A stretch of 64,000 bases of DNA from Synergistaceae bacterium (GTDB taxonomy: Bacteria > Synergistota > Synergistia > Synergistales > Synergistaceae): positions 1 through 64,000 of the forward strand of contig JAJFTP010000007.1 of the NCBI GenBank assembly GCA_021372895.1, in the 5' to 3' direction. This document shows, piece by piece, positions 1-8,242 of this stretch. Every line of letters starts with the position of its first letter. Position 1 is the stretch's first letter. The notes under the pieces were generated by a model. The model saw nothing but the letters and a program-made list of their open reading frames with translations, was not told the origin of the DNA and did not search any database. The translations under genes were made by a program, and so were the position numbers.

Positions 1-15
1 GGATGTGGAAATGAG

Positions 16-1200
16 ATGCTTTCAGAGAAGATGCTTGAATTGGGCAAAAAAAGGTCCGTAATACGTGAGATATTTGAGTACGGCAAGACGCGCATCAAGG
101 AGATAGGCTCGGATAAAGTGTTTGATTTCAGCCTGGGCAACCCGAGTGTTCCCGCTCCGGAATGTGTGAAAGAGGCAATTTTGTCCCTGCTTGCGACAGA
201 GGATTCGGTCCTTCTCCATGGATATTCATCGGCGCAGGGAGATGCCAATGTCAGAAAGACGATCGCCGGACACATCAACAAGACTCATAACACCAGAATT
301 ACAGAGGACAACATATATATGACCGTAGGCGCAGCTGCCTCGCTTACTATCTGCTGTAAGGCACTGACAGCTCCCGGTGACGAGTTTATCATTTTTGCCC
401 CGTACTTTCCGGAGTATAAGGTCTTCGTCGAGGCAGCTGGTGCAAAACCTGTCATCCTGCCTCCTAACGAACCTGATTTTCAGATCAGTGTGGAGAAATT
501 CAGAGCAGCTGTGAACGATAAAACCAATGCGGTCATCGTCAACTCGCCGAACAATCCGTCCGGTGTGGTATATTCCGAAGAGACGCTTCGTGATCTCTGT
601 TCGGTACTTGAGGAAAAATCCAAAGAATATGGACACCCTATATATCTTATATCAGACGAACCTTATCGCGAACTTGTCTATGGTGACGTTAAAGTACCAT
701 ATCTCATCAATTACTATAGAAACACACTTGTATGTTACTCCTACAGCAAGTCGCTATCTCTGCCCGGAGAGAGGATAGGCTACATCGTGGTTTCTAACGA
801 GATGGAGCAGTGGCAGGACATGTTTGCCGCGATCTGCGGAGCCGGCCGCGCACTTGGCTATGTCTGCGCGCCCAGCCTCTTCCAGCAGGTCATCGCGAAA
901 TGTGTAGACAAAACCGCTGATATTGCAATTTATAAGAGAAACAGAGATTTGCTCTACAATGGGCTCACAAAACTTGGATTTGACTGTGTGAGACCGGACG
1001 GAGCCTTCTATCTTTTTGTAAAAGCCCTTGAGCCTGATGCAAATGCCTTCTGTGAGAAGGCAAAAAAATATGAGCTTCTTCTGGTTGCCGGTGACGGGTT
1101 CGGATGCCCGGGATATGTAAGGATCTCTTACTGCGTGAGAACAGAACAGATCATCAACTCTTTGCCTGCATTTGAAAAATTAGCCGCAGAATACAAATAA
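16..1200 (+). CDS. Class I/II pyridoxal-phosphate aminotransferase
   Basis: Cytosolic PLP enzyme expected to move an amino group between an amino acid and a 2-oxo acid; aspartate or aromatic amino acids are likely substrates, but specificity cannot be read from sequence. At 394 residues it has normal fold-type I length. Visible motifs are NSPNNPSG (about 176-183), SDEPY (213-217, the Asp that contacts the PLP ring nitrogen) and SYSKS with the Schiff-base lysine at K245, followed by the R/G-rich GERIGY. The ATG is preceded by a weak GGA-containing stretch; only 15 bases of upstream sequence are present. It converges on the citrate lyase operon, separated by a bidirectional hairpin. Family assignment is firm, substrate open. 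Confidence 0.9.
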   Translation: MLSEKMLELGKKRSVIREIFEYGKTRIKEIGSDKVFDFSLGNPSVPAPECVKEAILSLLATEDSVLLHGYSSAQGDANVRKTIAGHINKTHNTRITEDNIYMTVGAAASLTICCKALTAPGDEFIIFAPYFPEYKVFVEAAGAKPVILPPNEPDFQISVEKFRAAVNDKTNAVIVNSPNNPSGVVYSEETLRDLCSVLEEKSKEYGHPIYLISDEPYRELVYGDVKVPYLINYYRNTLVCYSYSKSLSLPGERIGYIVVSNEMEQWQDMFAAICGAGRALGYVCAPSLFQQVIAKCVDKTADIAIYKRNRDLLYNGLTKLGFDCVRPDGAFYLFVKALEPDANAFCEKAKKYELLLVAGDGFGCPGYVRISYCVRTEQIINSLPAFEKLAAEYK

Positions 1201-1245
1201 ACACTAACCGCATTAAGGACACAGCGCATATTCTCAAAGCACATA

Positions 1246-1285
1246 AAATGGCGCGTCGTACTCATTCATGTACGTCGCGCCATTT
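1246..1285. terminator. Bidirectional terminator hairpin between convergent genes
   Basis: Inverted repeat with 16-nt arms (1246-1261 and 1270-1285, one mismatch) and an 8-nt loop. It lies between the plus-strand aminotransferase and the end of citF on the minus strand. Read on the minus strand the hairpin is followed by TTTTATG; on the plus strand by the weaker T-rich CTCTTT. It probably ends both transcripts. Confidence 0.75.
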
Positions 1286-1331
1286 CTCTTTGGATCCTGC
1301 CAAGTCAGTAAGGGTATATAAGAAGCGCCCT

Positions 1332-2879
1332 TTATTTCTTCAGTTGACGTACGACGTCGATAACTGTCCCGTCGCGCCATTCAATGATACCTACGATGCG
1401 GTCTTCCGTAGCAACGGGGTCTGTAGGGCCGGCCATCTTAAGGGCACGCGCCGCGAGTTCGTCCATTGAGACAAGAGGGAGGTCCTTGACCTCTGAGCAG
1501 GCTTCGAGCAGGTCTTTGCGGCGCGGGTTGATTGTGATCCCGTATTCGGTGACGATCGCGTCAACGACTTCGCCGGGCGTCGTTACACTGTAGACCTTGT
1601 CAGTTACGCACGGGATGCGGCCACGGAGCAGCGGCTGCGCGATGATGGTGAGTTTTGCGCCTGCCGCCGTGTCCTGGTGTCCTCCTGTTCCGTGAAGCAG
1701 AGCTCCGTCGGCTTCGGTGTTTACATTTGCGTTGAAGTCAACGTCGACCTCGGTTGCGCCCAGGATTACGACATCAAGCATATTGACGGCCGTGCCGTTG
1801 TTCCAAGGGTTGGCATACCAGTCGGCGGATATCTCGATGTGGTTCGGGTTCTCACCTATAGAGCGAACTGCGTCAAGGTCAAAGGACTGAACGTCCATAA
1901 GCCTCTCCACAAGACCCTCTTTAAGCAGTTCGACAAAATATCCGGTGATCCCGCCAAGCCCGAAGCTCCCCTTTATGCCCTTCTTTATCATCGCTTCTTT
2001 CATGAATGCGGTTACCGCGAGCGGGATCCCACCGGCCCCCGTCTGGAAGGAGATGCCGTCCTTGAAGTATGGGCTGGCTTCGATGAGCTGTGACGCGTAC
2101 TTGGAGATGAGAAGACGGAGCGGGTCGCGGGTGACCTTAGTCGTTCCGGAGACAATTCCTGCCGGGTCGCCGATGCTTGGAACCTCAACGACTAGATCCG
2201 CATAGACCTGTGGGATGGAAACCGGAGCTGCGGGATATGGCTGGAGGTTGTCCGTGATGGCAACGACGCAGTCGGCGTAATGCGCGTCGGTGAACGCGTA
2301 GCCAAGTGAACCGCAGGCTGATTTTCCCTGAGTCCCGCAGATGTTGCCGTATTTGTCGGCTGTCGGTGCCGCGATAAATGCGACATCTATGTGCACATCT
2401 CCTGCCATCACCGCGCGCGGACGGCCGCCGTGGCTTCTGAGAACGACCGGGACATCCATGCCGCCGTCTGAGACCAGCTGCCCTATTGGGCCGTTGACCG
2501 ATCCCATGATTTTGGTAATTACGCCGCTCTTGATGTGGTCGATCAGTTTTTTATGGACGCCGAAGAGTGCTGTCGGGAACAGCGTCAGGTCTTTGATGCC
2601 AAGTTCCGCGCATGCGTCTATTACCATGTTTACCACGTAGTCGCCGTTGCGGAGGTGATGGTGGAACGAGACTGTCATCCCGCTTTTGAGTCCTGACGCA
2701 ATGATAGCTGCTTTTATGTCGTTTACCCGTTTGTCGGTACGGTCGCTGTTTACACAGCGCAGCCTCGGACCGGCTCTTAAGCCTTCGGGTTTAATTGCGA
2801 ATGCGCCTTTAAAGGGCTTTGTCCTGCCATAACCTTCGATGAAATCGGGGATTTCGCGGCCAAGTGCGTTCTTTGCCAT
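1332..2879 (-). CDS. citF: Citrate lyase alpha subunit (citrate:acyl-carrier transferase)
   Basis: CitF exchanges the acetyl group on the acyl carrier protein CitD for citrate, giving citryl-ACP, which CitE then cleaves. The 515-residue length is typical for CitF. The protein shows glycine-rich segments typical of family I CoA-transferases (for example around GLGGITGYF and HGTGGHQD). The ATG follows GGAGGTG with 7-nt spacing, and the gene starts 2 nt after citE ends, so translation is probably coupled. A citramalate lyase alpha subunit would look the same. I see no citC (ligase), citX or citG (prosthetic group synthesis) in the window, which are often linked to these genes. Confidence 0.93.
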   Translation of the reverse strand: MAKNALGREIPDFIEGYGRTKPFKGAFAIKPEGLRAGPRLRCVNSDRTDKRVNDIKAAIIASGLKSGMTVSFHHHLRNGDYVVNMVIDACAELGIKDLTLFPTALFGVHKKLIDHIKSGVITKIMGSVNGPIGQLVSDGGMDVPVVLRSHGGRPRAVMAGDVHIDVAFIAAPTADKYGNICGTQGKSACGSLGYAFTDAHYADCVVAITDNLQPYPAAPVSIPQVYADLVVEVPSIGDPAGIVSGTTKVTRDPLRLLISKYASQLIEASPYFKDGISFQTGAGGIPLAVTAFMKEAMIKKGIKGSFGLGGITGYFVELLKEGLVERLMDVQSFDLDAVRSIGENPNHIEISADWYANPWNNGTAVNMLDVVILGATEVDVDFNANVNTEADGALLHGTGGHQDTAAGAKLTIIAQPLLRGRIPCVTDKVYSVTTPGEVVDAIVTEYGITINPRRKDLLEACSEVKDLPLVSMDELAARALKMAGPTDPVATEDRIVGIIEWRDGTVIDVVRQLKK

Positions 2880-2880
2880 G

Positions 2881-3750
2881 TTATTTCACCTCCGGGATCC
2901 CGGCTTTGAGCAGAGTATGCTCCGCTCTCTTTACGACCGGAACATCCACCATTCGTCCGTCCACAGAGACTGCGCCCTGCCCATGTTTTGCCGCTTCCTT
3001 AGCTGCTTTGACGATCTTGATGGCTTGTTCTATCTCTTTTTCGGTTGGTTTGAATACGTCGTGTATTATTGGGATCTGGTTCGGGTGGATCACACTCTTG
3101 CCTTCAAATCCAAGCTGTTTGATAAACTCGGTCTCTTTGCGCAGGCCCTCGTCATCAGTGACCCTCGGGAAGACAGTGTCTATAGGATCCACGCCTGCGG
3201 CTCTGGCTGCAAATACAAGCATACGCCGCGCCCATTCCAGCTCAGTGCCTTCTTTTGAACGGTTTGTCTTAAGGTCTGCCGTCAGGTCTTCGCCGCCTGG
3301 TATTATCGCCGCCACACGCGGAGAAGCAGACGCGATGTCGTATGCGTTCCAGATGCCCTTCGCCGTCTCAAGAAGGCAGAATATCTTTGTACGTCCGACA
3401 GGAATGCCGTTTTTCTCTTCGACATGCGAGAGTTCTTCATCAAGTATCCTGACTGTGCCGGCATCGTCGACCTTCGGGGCGCGGATGCCTGTAAGACTGG
3501 TAAATGGAATTACGGCAGCCAGATCATCTTTCCAGTATTCTGTGTCGACACCGTTGATTCGGACAGTGACTTCGCAATTGCCGAACTCGCCCTGTTTAAG
3601 AAAGTGCCGCACAAGTATACGGGCTGTGTCCTTTTCAGCCATTGCGACCGCGTCTTCCAGGTCAAGGATGAGTCCGTCGGAACCGAAGAGATGCCCGCGA
3701 GTTAGCATGTTAGGGTTGTTGCCCGGAAGGTATAGCATTGTGCGCCGCAT
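2881..3750 (-). CDS. citE: Citrate lyase beta subunit (citryl-ACP lyase)
   Basis: CitE cleaves citryl-ACP to oxaloacetate and acetyl-ACP in the cytosolic citrate lyase complex. The 289 residues match the HpcH/HpaI aldolase-like CitE family: an N-terminal RRTMLYLPGN stretch, a DLEDAV motif, a conserved Arg in TVRINGVDT, and the Mg-binding acids in LLETAKG and GGEDL. SVIHPNQI near residue 240 is also typical. Its ATG overlaps the citD stop codon (TAATG), so the D-E-F subunits are translationally coupled in the common order. Stand-alone CitE-like proteins act on other CoA thioesters, but the citF and citD neighbours make the lyase complex much more likely. Confidence 0.94.
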   Translation of the reverse strand: MRRTMLYLPGNNPNMLTRGHLFGSDGLILDLEDAVAMAEKDTARILVRHFLKQGEFGNCEVTVRINGVDTEYWKDDLAAVIPFTSLTGIRAPKVDDAGTVRILDEELSHVEEKNGIPVGRTKIFCLLETAKGIWNAYDIASASPRVAAIIPGGEDLTADLKTNRSKEGTELEWARRMLVFAARAAGVDPIDTVFPRVTDDEGLRKETEFIKQLGFEGKSVIHPNQIPIIHDVFKPTEKEIEQAIKIVKAAKEAAKHGQGAVSVDGRMVDVPVVKRAEHTLLKAGIPEVK

Positions 3751-4016
3751 TATTTCGCACCTCCCAGTCTTTTTATAGCCGCTTCAACACGGGCCCCTAG
3801 CACTATGTCGAGCGCGCCGTTGTCCTGTATCGAAACATCGATATCCTTGATATCCATTGATACAAGAACTTCCGTTACTTTTTTCTCCATTGCTGTTTTA
3901 AAACGTGTCGCGCTGCTGCCGGTTATCCGGATTTTTACACCGGAACCGGCCGTACCTTCAGTCACGGTTACAAGGCAGTCCATTGATTCCAGTGTTCCAG
4001 CCTGAGCCGTATTCAT
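3750..4016 (-). CDS. citD: Citrate lyase gamma subunit (acyl carrier protein)
   Basis: CitD carries the phosphoribosyl-dephospho-CoA group that holds the acetyl/citryl moiety. The protein (88 residues from this start) has the diagnostic AGTLES sequence with the modified serine at S11, and ends with the conserved GALD..L.ARVEAA segment. I chose ATG 4016 over ATG 4022 because GGGAGG lies 9 nt upstream of 4016 but only 3 nt from 4022; the protein then begins MNTAQAGTLES, like other CitD proteins. It is the first of three tightly packed lyase genes and lies 171 nt downstream of the dehydrogenase gene. The modifying enzymes CitX/CitG must lie elsewhere. Confidence 0.93.
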   Translation of the reverse strand: MNTAQAGTLESMDCLVTVTEGTAGSGVKIRITGSSATRFKTAMEKKVTEVLVSMDIKDIDVSIQDNGALDIVLGARVEAAIKRLGGAK

Positions 4017-4187
4017 GATCATTTACCTCCCTGCTGATATCATGGGAATTACAGCCTGCCCCTCAGCCTCAACGAATAACTGAGAAAGCAGGCCGTATTT
4101 GTGTTTTTCCTGTTTTGCGGAAAATGTATCCGCAGGATCGGCCCGCAAACGTTGTGAAGCTAGTGTGCCAAAATGTCCGTTCCTGCT

Positions 4188-5453
4188 CTAGTCGTCAAAG
4201 CCAACGAGACTGGCTGCATCCCATGCGCACATTTTGTGGACTTTTGACTTTGCTTCTTCGAGCCTTGCACCGGTGAATGCCGGGTCGATTTTACCTGCGA
4301 TTGCCGCAGCCATATCCAGGGAGCTGGCCGCGTTCTTCTCCCAGTCCGGGTCGCCGCGGAAATCGCGGAGAACATCATATGTAAGGGTGCCGGGTTTGCT
4401 TTCTACGAGGACCTCGCCGAGCGCCTTCTCGATTTTATTTGCCGCATCGTCAAGGCCGAGGTACTCCAGCATCATTTTTGCGGTGAGGACTATTCCACTC
4501 GGGTTGACTCTGTACTGGTGGGCATATTTGGGAACAGAGCCGCTGCTGGGTTCGAAGATCGCCGCATCCTTGCCGATGTTTCCGCTTGGTGCGAAGCCCA
4601 GACCTCCTGTGAGCTGTGAAGCTTCGTCGGAGAGAATGTCGCCGAATACGTTACTGGCTACGATAACGCTGTAATCCTGCGGGTTCTTGATAAGCCACAT
4701 AGCCATTGCGTCCGCGTTTTCTTCAATGCCCCTGATCCCGTACTGCTCATATTCCTTTGCGATTTCAAGGAAAATCCTTTTCATCATTCCGTCGGTTTCA
4801 CGTATCACGTTTGCCTTGTTTCCGCAGTGGACTGTCTTGCGGCCGGTTGCCTTAGCGTATTCGAATGCCGCTCGGATTATACGCTCACAGCCGTCTTTCG
4901 AGAATACGCGCCATGAAACCGCTACTTCGCGGCCGCGGAAGCGGTCCATGCCCTTATGGAGGTCGAACATGGCCTCGGGAAGCGGATAGAATTCTACTGC
5001 TGCGTAGAGGTCTTCTGTGTTTTCACGGAACATGACTATATCGATATCGGGGTCTTTCGCAAGGGGGGTGCCTATTCCGGGGAGTTTTTTCGCCGGACGG
5101 AGGTTTATATAAAGGTCAAATATCTGACGCATCTGGAGGATCGCTGATTTGAAACCCTTTACGCCTGACTTTGACGTGATTGCCGCCATAAGGGTGGCGT
5201 CAGTGTCGCGGATCTTCTCGATCGTTTCGGGCGGAACTGTATTGCAGCGCGGGTCGCCCTCGCCGAATTTTTTGTTTGATTTTTCCCACATGCACCAGCC
5301 GAGATCGGCACGGATCCAGTCGATGGGCAGGTTCAGTGATTCGAGTACGAGCAGCGCGCTCTCCATCATATCGAAGCCGGAGTCGTCTCCTGGCATATAG
5401 CATACCTTGTAGCGGTCTTTCTTTTCCCTTATCTTTAGAATATTTTCTGACAT
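4188..5453 (-). CDS. Isocitrate dehydrogenase-like beta-decarboxylating dehydrogenase
   Basis: A 421-residue member of the isocitrate/isopropylmalate dehydrogenase family, expected to interconvert isocitrate and 2-oxoglutarate + CO2. Aligned from memory to E. coli Icd with constant offset, S103, R109, R119 and R143 match the substrate residues S113, R119, R129 and R153, and D272/D276 match the metal ligands D307/D311. K309 and Y310 match the NADP-associated K344/Y345. Two positions differ: N115 is I105 and H339 is S304, so substrate or cofactor preference may be shifted. The start has AAGGAGG 8 nt upstream. Context with aconitase-like and citrate lyase genes supports a C6 tricarboxylate substrate, but homoisocitrate or another analogue cannot be excluded. 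Confidence 0.85.
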   Translation of the reverse strand: MSENILKIREKKDRYKVCYMPGDDSGFDMMESALLVLESLNLPIDWIRADLGWCMWEKSNKKFGEGDPRCNTVPPETIEKIRDTDATLMAAITSKSGVKGFKSAILQMRQIFDLYINLRPAKKLPGIGTPLAKDPDIDIVMFRENTEDLYAAVEFYPLPEAMFDLHKGMDRFRGREVAVSWRVFSKDGCERIIRAAFEYAKATGRKTVHCGNKANVIRETDGMMKRIFLEIAKEYEQYGIRGIEENADAMAMWLIKNPQDYSVIVASNVFGDILSDEASQLTGGLGFAPSGNIGKDAAIFEPSSGSVPKYAHQYRVNPSGIVLTAKMMLEYLGLDDAANKIEKALGEVLVESKPGTLTYDVLRDFRGDPDWEKNAASSLDMAAAIAGKIDPAFTGARLEEAKSKVHKMCAWDAASLVGFDD

Positions 5454-5743
5454 AAAAAACCCTCCTTAAGTTATAAGTTATATTCTCAACTTTCCCACCT
5501 CTTGCTACTAGTGGATTCAAAACCTCTGTTTTTCGTCTTCTCTGTATGTTATTTAACAGAGAACCAGTGGCTCTAAAATATTAAAGTTGCTGGATTCCCG
5601 ATCTCGAAACGCACTCGAAATAGTTCAGTCACTATGGTGATTTGTTATGTCCCTCTTTCGAGGAACAGCGTCCTTCCTGATCAAAAGCATGCGGGAAAGA
5701 CGGTGGGAAAGTTAAGTTATATTTTAAGATATCATCCAGCAGC
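5454..5743. other. 290-nt gap inside the citrate operon with inverted repeats
   Basis: No gene found. A 12-nt sequence AACTTTCCCACC at 5488-5499 recurs perfectly inverted at 5702-5713, so the ends of the gap could pair or mark a small element. Inside is a smaller inverted repeat, TTCTCTGT/ACAGAGAA at 5538-5563. The motif AAGTTATATT occurs near both ends. The gap is long for an operon and may hold an extra promoter, processing site or attenuator in front of the dehydrogenase gene. Confidence 0.4.
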
Positions 5744-6238
5744 CTAGGATAACCCCAGGCTTTTCTTCACGTGAGGTATAAGTCCCCCATCATTGACCAA
5801 ACCCTGGACAAACTCAGGATAGGGGGGGAACTTTACAGTCTTGCCGCCGGCAATTATCTCGCCCTTGTCGAAATCTATCTCTATAATATCGCCCTTCGCG
5901 ACAAGATCCTGGATCTCAGAGCTGATTATTATAGGCAGTCCCTCGTTGAGGCAGTTGCGGTAGTGGATACGGGCGAAACTCTTTGCTATTATGGCGCCTA
6001 TGCCGCGCTCTTTCAGGCAGATGGCCGCCTGTTCACGGCTGGATCCACAGCCCCAGTTCTTACCGGCGACTATGATGTCTCCGGGCTGCGCGTTCTTGTT
6101 AAAATCGGAGTCAAGATCCTCCAGAGCATGCTGGCCCATTTCTGAGCGCTCTTTTACCGTATACGTGTATTTCCCGGCGAATATGACGTCAGTATTGACG
6201 TCATCCCCATATTTCCAGACCTTACCCTTTATCTTCAT
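5744..6238 (-). CDS. Aconitase/isopropylmalate dehydratase family small subunit (pair 1)
   Basis: Swivel domain (164 residues, LeuD-like size) of a two-subunit [4Fe-4S] hydro-lyase. It contains GDDVNTDVIFAGKYT near the N-terminus and the diagnostic GCGSSREQA, whose serine/arginine bind the substrate carboxylate. It partners the large subunit encoded 2 nt upstream; GGGAGGTG overlaps the end of that gene and sets the ATG. Given isocitrate dehydrogenase and citrate lyase in the same operon, aconitase activity is plausible for this pair or the other. Family members also act on isopropylmalate, homoaconitate, citramalate and dimethylmalate, so no gene symbol is given. Confidence 0.88.
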   Translation of the reverse strand: MKIKGKVWKYGDDVNTDVIFAGKYTYTVKERSEMGQHALEDLDSDFNKNAQPGDIIVAGKNWGCGSSREQAAICLKERGIGAIIAKSFARIHYRNCLNEGLPIIISSEIQDLVAKGDIIEIDFDKGEIIAGGKTVKFPPYPEFVQGLVNDGGLIPHVKKSLGLS

Positions 6239-6240
6239 AA

Positions 6241-7497
6241 TTACAGCACCTCCCTTGGGTCGGAGATATTGCCGGTCAACGCGGATGCAGCTACCGTGTA
6301 AGGACTGGCCAGGTATATAAAACTATCCTTATTGCCCATACGGCCTTTGAAGTTGCGATTCGCCGTGCTTATGCACGTCTCGCCCGTTGCAAGCGTTCCC
6401 ATATGCGCGCCAAGACACGGCCCGCACCCGGAGTTGCAGATGATGCATCCGGCATCGAGCAGCGTATCTATCGTGCCGTCTTTCATCGCCTCGCGGTAGA
6501 TATTCCATGACGCCGGGATCACTATCATACGAACCGCGATTTTTTTACCTTTAAGAATTTCAGCCGCGGCGTGTAAGTCTTCGAGTCTGCCGTTAGTGCA
6601 GGTCCCAAGGAAAGCCTGGTCTATTTTCGTGCCGACGACCTCTTCGATTGGGGCATAGTTGTCGACCGTATGGGGTTTCGCGACACCAGGCACGATATCG
6701 CTCAAATCGTAGCTTAATTCTTTGACGTATCGCGCATCGGGATCAGCCCACAGAGGCTCCCAGCCGGAGACCTTTTCCTTGCCCTTGATGTAGTCCAGTA
6801 CTTTTTGATCTGGAGGGCAGACGGCGTTCTTTGCCCCCATTTCAATACCGAGATTGCATAACGTCATGCGCTCCGAGATGCTCATGTCGAGGATGCCCTG
6901 TCCGTGGAATTCAACGCTCATGTAGTCGGCGCCGTCCGACTTGACGTCGCCCATGACCTTAAGTATGAAATCTTTGGCGGAAACGCCTTTATTAAACTTG
7001 CCGGTCACGTTTATCTTCATGCTCTCCGGGACCTTAAACCATATCTGTCCGGTTGCCCATGCAGCAGCCATCTCGGAACGTCCGATCCCCGTCGCAAAGG
7101 CCCCGAACGCGCCATACGTACAGGTATGGCTGTCACTGCCTATTATGACGAGTCCTGGAAGTGCGAATCCCTCCTCCGGGAACTTCTGATGGCAGACGCC
7201 TCCTGCGCTTGACACATCGTAGAAGTGGGTAGCACCCTGTTCCCGCATAAACTCCCTCGCCTCTTTATGGTTCTCGGCGTGATCCGTCGAAGGCGCTGGA
7301 ACTCCGTGGTCAAGGATCACAACAAGGCGCTCCGGCTTCCATACGTTCTTGACACCTATTTTTTTGAACGTGCGCGATATCGGGCCGGTGTTATCATGGC
7401 TCATACACCAGTCGGGTTCGACCGTGACTACCTGATTTGCTGTGACTTCATATCCGGCTGCCCTTCCGAGCGCTTTTTCAGCAAATGTCTTGCCCAT
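6241..7497 (-). CDS. Aconitase/isopropylmalate dehydratase family large subunit (pair 1)
   Basis: Catalytic [4Fe-4S] subunit (418 residues, LeuC-like size). Iron-sulfur ligands are visible in LGTCTNGR (about residue 298) and in CNSGCGPCLGAH (about 351-362). The IGSDSHTCTYGAFG segment carries the active-site Asp/His. With the small subunit 2 nt downstream it forms a hydratase that isomerises a hydroxy-di/tricarboxylate through an enoate. The start ATG lies behind GGGGTGT. It is about 200 nt from the upstream pair, which may mean a separate internal promoter. Which of the two pairs is the aconitase cannot be decided by inspection. Confidence 0.88.
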   Translation of the reverse strand: MGKTFAEKALGRAAGYEVTANQVVTVEPDWCMSHDNTGPISRTFKKIGVKNVWKPERLVVILDHGVPAPSTDHAENHKEAREFMREQGATHFYDVSSAGGVCHQKFPEEGFALPGLVIIGSDSHTCTYGAFGAFATGIGRSEMAAAWATGQIWFKVPESMKINVTGKFNKGVSAKDFILKVMGDVKSDGADYMSVEFHGQGILDMSISERMTLCNLGIEMGAKNAVCPPDQKVLDYIKGKEKVSGWEPLWADPDARYVKELSYDLSDIVPGVAKPHTVDNYAPIEEVVGTKIDQAFLGTCTNGRLEDLHAAAEILKGKKIAVRMIVIPASWNIYREAMKDGTIDTLLDAGCIICNSGCGPCLGAHMGTLATGETCISTANRNFKGRMGNKDSFIYLASPYTVAASALTGNISDPREVL

Positions 7498-7540
7498 TCT
7501 AAATTCACACCCCTTTGTGTTTTATAGATCGTGAAACCGT

Positions 7541-7560
7541 GACAAGGCATATCCCTTGTC
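7541..7560. other. Small hairpin in the 199-nt gap upstream of pair 1
   Basis: GACAAGG at 7541 pairs perfectly with CCTTGTC ending at 7560 around a 6-nt loop. It lies 44 nt upstream of the large-subunit start on the minus strand, between the two hydratase pairs. There is no T-run, so it is more likely a leader or processing structure than a terminator. Confidence 0.35.
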
Positions 7561-7696
7561 CATTTGAAACAATAGCAAGACGATCACAGGATCCCATAAA
7601 AATTCATTCTTACACATATACATAGTACAACTGATCATCTGGTGTTTGACACGGCGCTCTTCCTGCCGCGGCTTCAAAATTGCCTGACAGTTTATG

Positions 7697-8224
7697 CTAT
7701 TTTTTTGCCGCTGCCTGGGCTTTGAGATACTCGATAAGCCCGCCGGCCTCCATTATGTCGTTTTCCAGGTCGCTGACCGCGTCGCCGTGGAAAGATCCCC
7801 CGCTCGTTATGTCTCTTATGGTGCCGGTTGAGAGATCAACTTCGAGCTGGTCACCATCCTTGATCTTTCCTGCTTTTATAGCATCGGAGATCCCTTTGAC
7901 AAAGAGAACAGGGTATCCGTTGTTGATCGCATTGCGGTAGTAAATACGCGAGCAGGTCTCTGCGAGGATTACCGGAACGCCGGCATATTTGAGGCAATAT
8001 ACCGCATGCTCACGGCTGGAGCCGCATCCGAAGTTCTTTCCGGCTACTACAAAATCTCCCGGTTTTACCTCTTTTGCAAAGTTCTCCTTGCCCGGGTAGT
8101 ACTCGAATGCATACTGCGGCATATTTTTGGGATCTGTTTCCGCCAGATATTTGTTGTGGTATATGAGATCGGTATCTACGTCGTCGCCGAAGACCCACGC
8201 TCTGCCCCTGAGAATTTTGCTCAT
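7697..8224 (-). CDS. Aconitase/isopropylmalate dehydratase family small subunit (pair 2)
   Basis: Second swivel-domain protein, 175 residues, with GDDVDTDLIYHNKYL and GCGSSREHAVYCLKYAGV. It differs clearly from pair 1 (GCGSSREHA instead of GCGSSREQA, plus an alanine-rich tail), so it is an older paralogue and not a recent duplicate. It starts behind GGAGGAAAA, 18 nt after its large subunit. The LeuD-type size and divided architecture point to the isopropylmalate-dehydratase-like branch, which includes bacterial and archaeal aconitase and homoaconitase activities. I make no substrate claim. Confidence 0.87.
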   Translation of the reverse strand: MSKILRGRAWVFGDDVDTDLIYHNKYLAETDPKNMPQYAFEYYPGKENFAKEVKPGDFVVAGKNFGCGSSREHAVYCLKYAGVPVILAETCSRIYYRNAINNGYPVLFVKGISDAIKAGKIKDGDQLEVDLSTGTIRDITSGGSFHGDAVSDLENDIMEAGGLIEYLKAQAAAKK

Positions 8225-8242
8225 GTCTGTTTTCCTCCTCTG

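Noticed and set aside
5488-5713. Insertion sequence in the citrate operon gap
   Set aside because: The 12-bp inverted repeats enclose no open frame for a transposase and no target-site duplication is evident.
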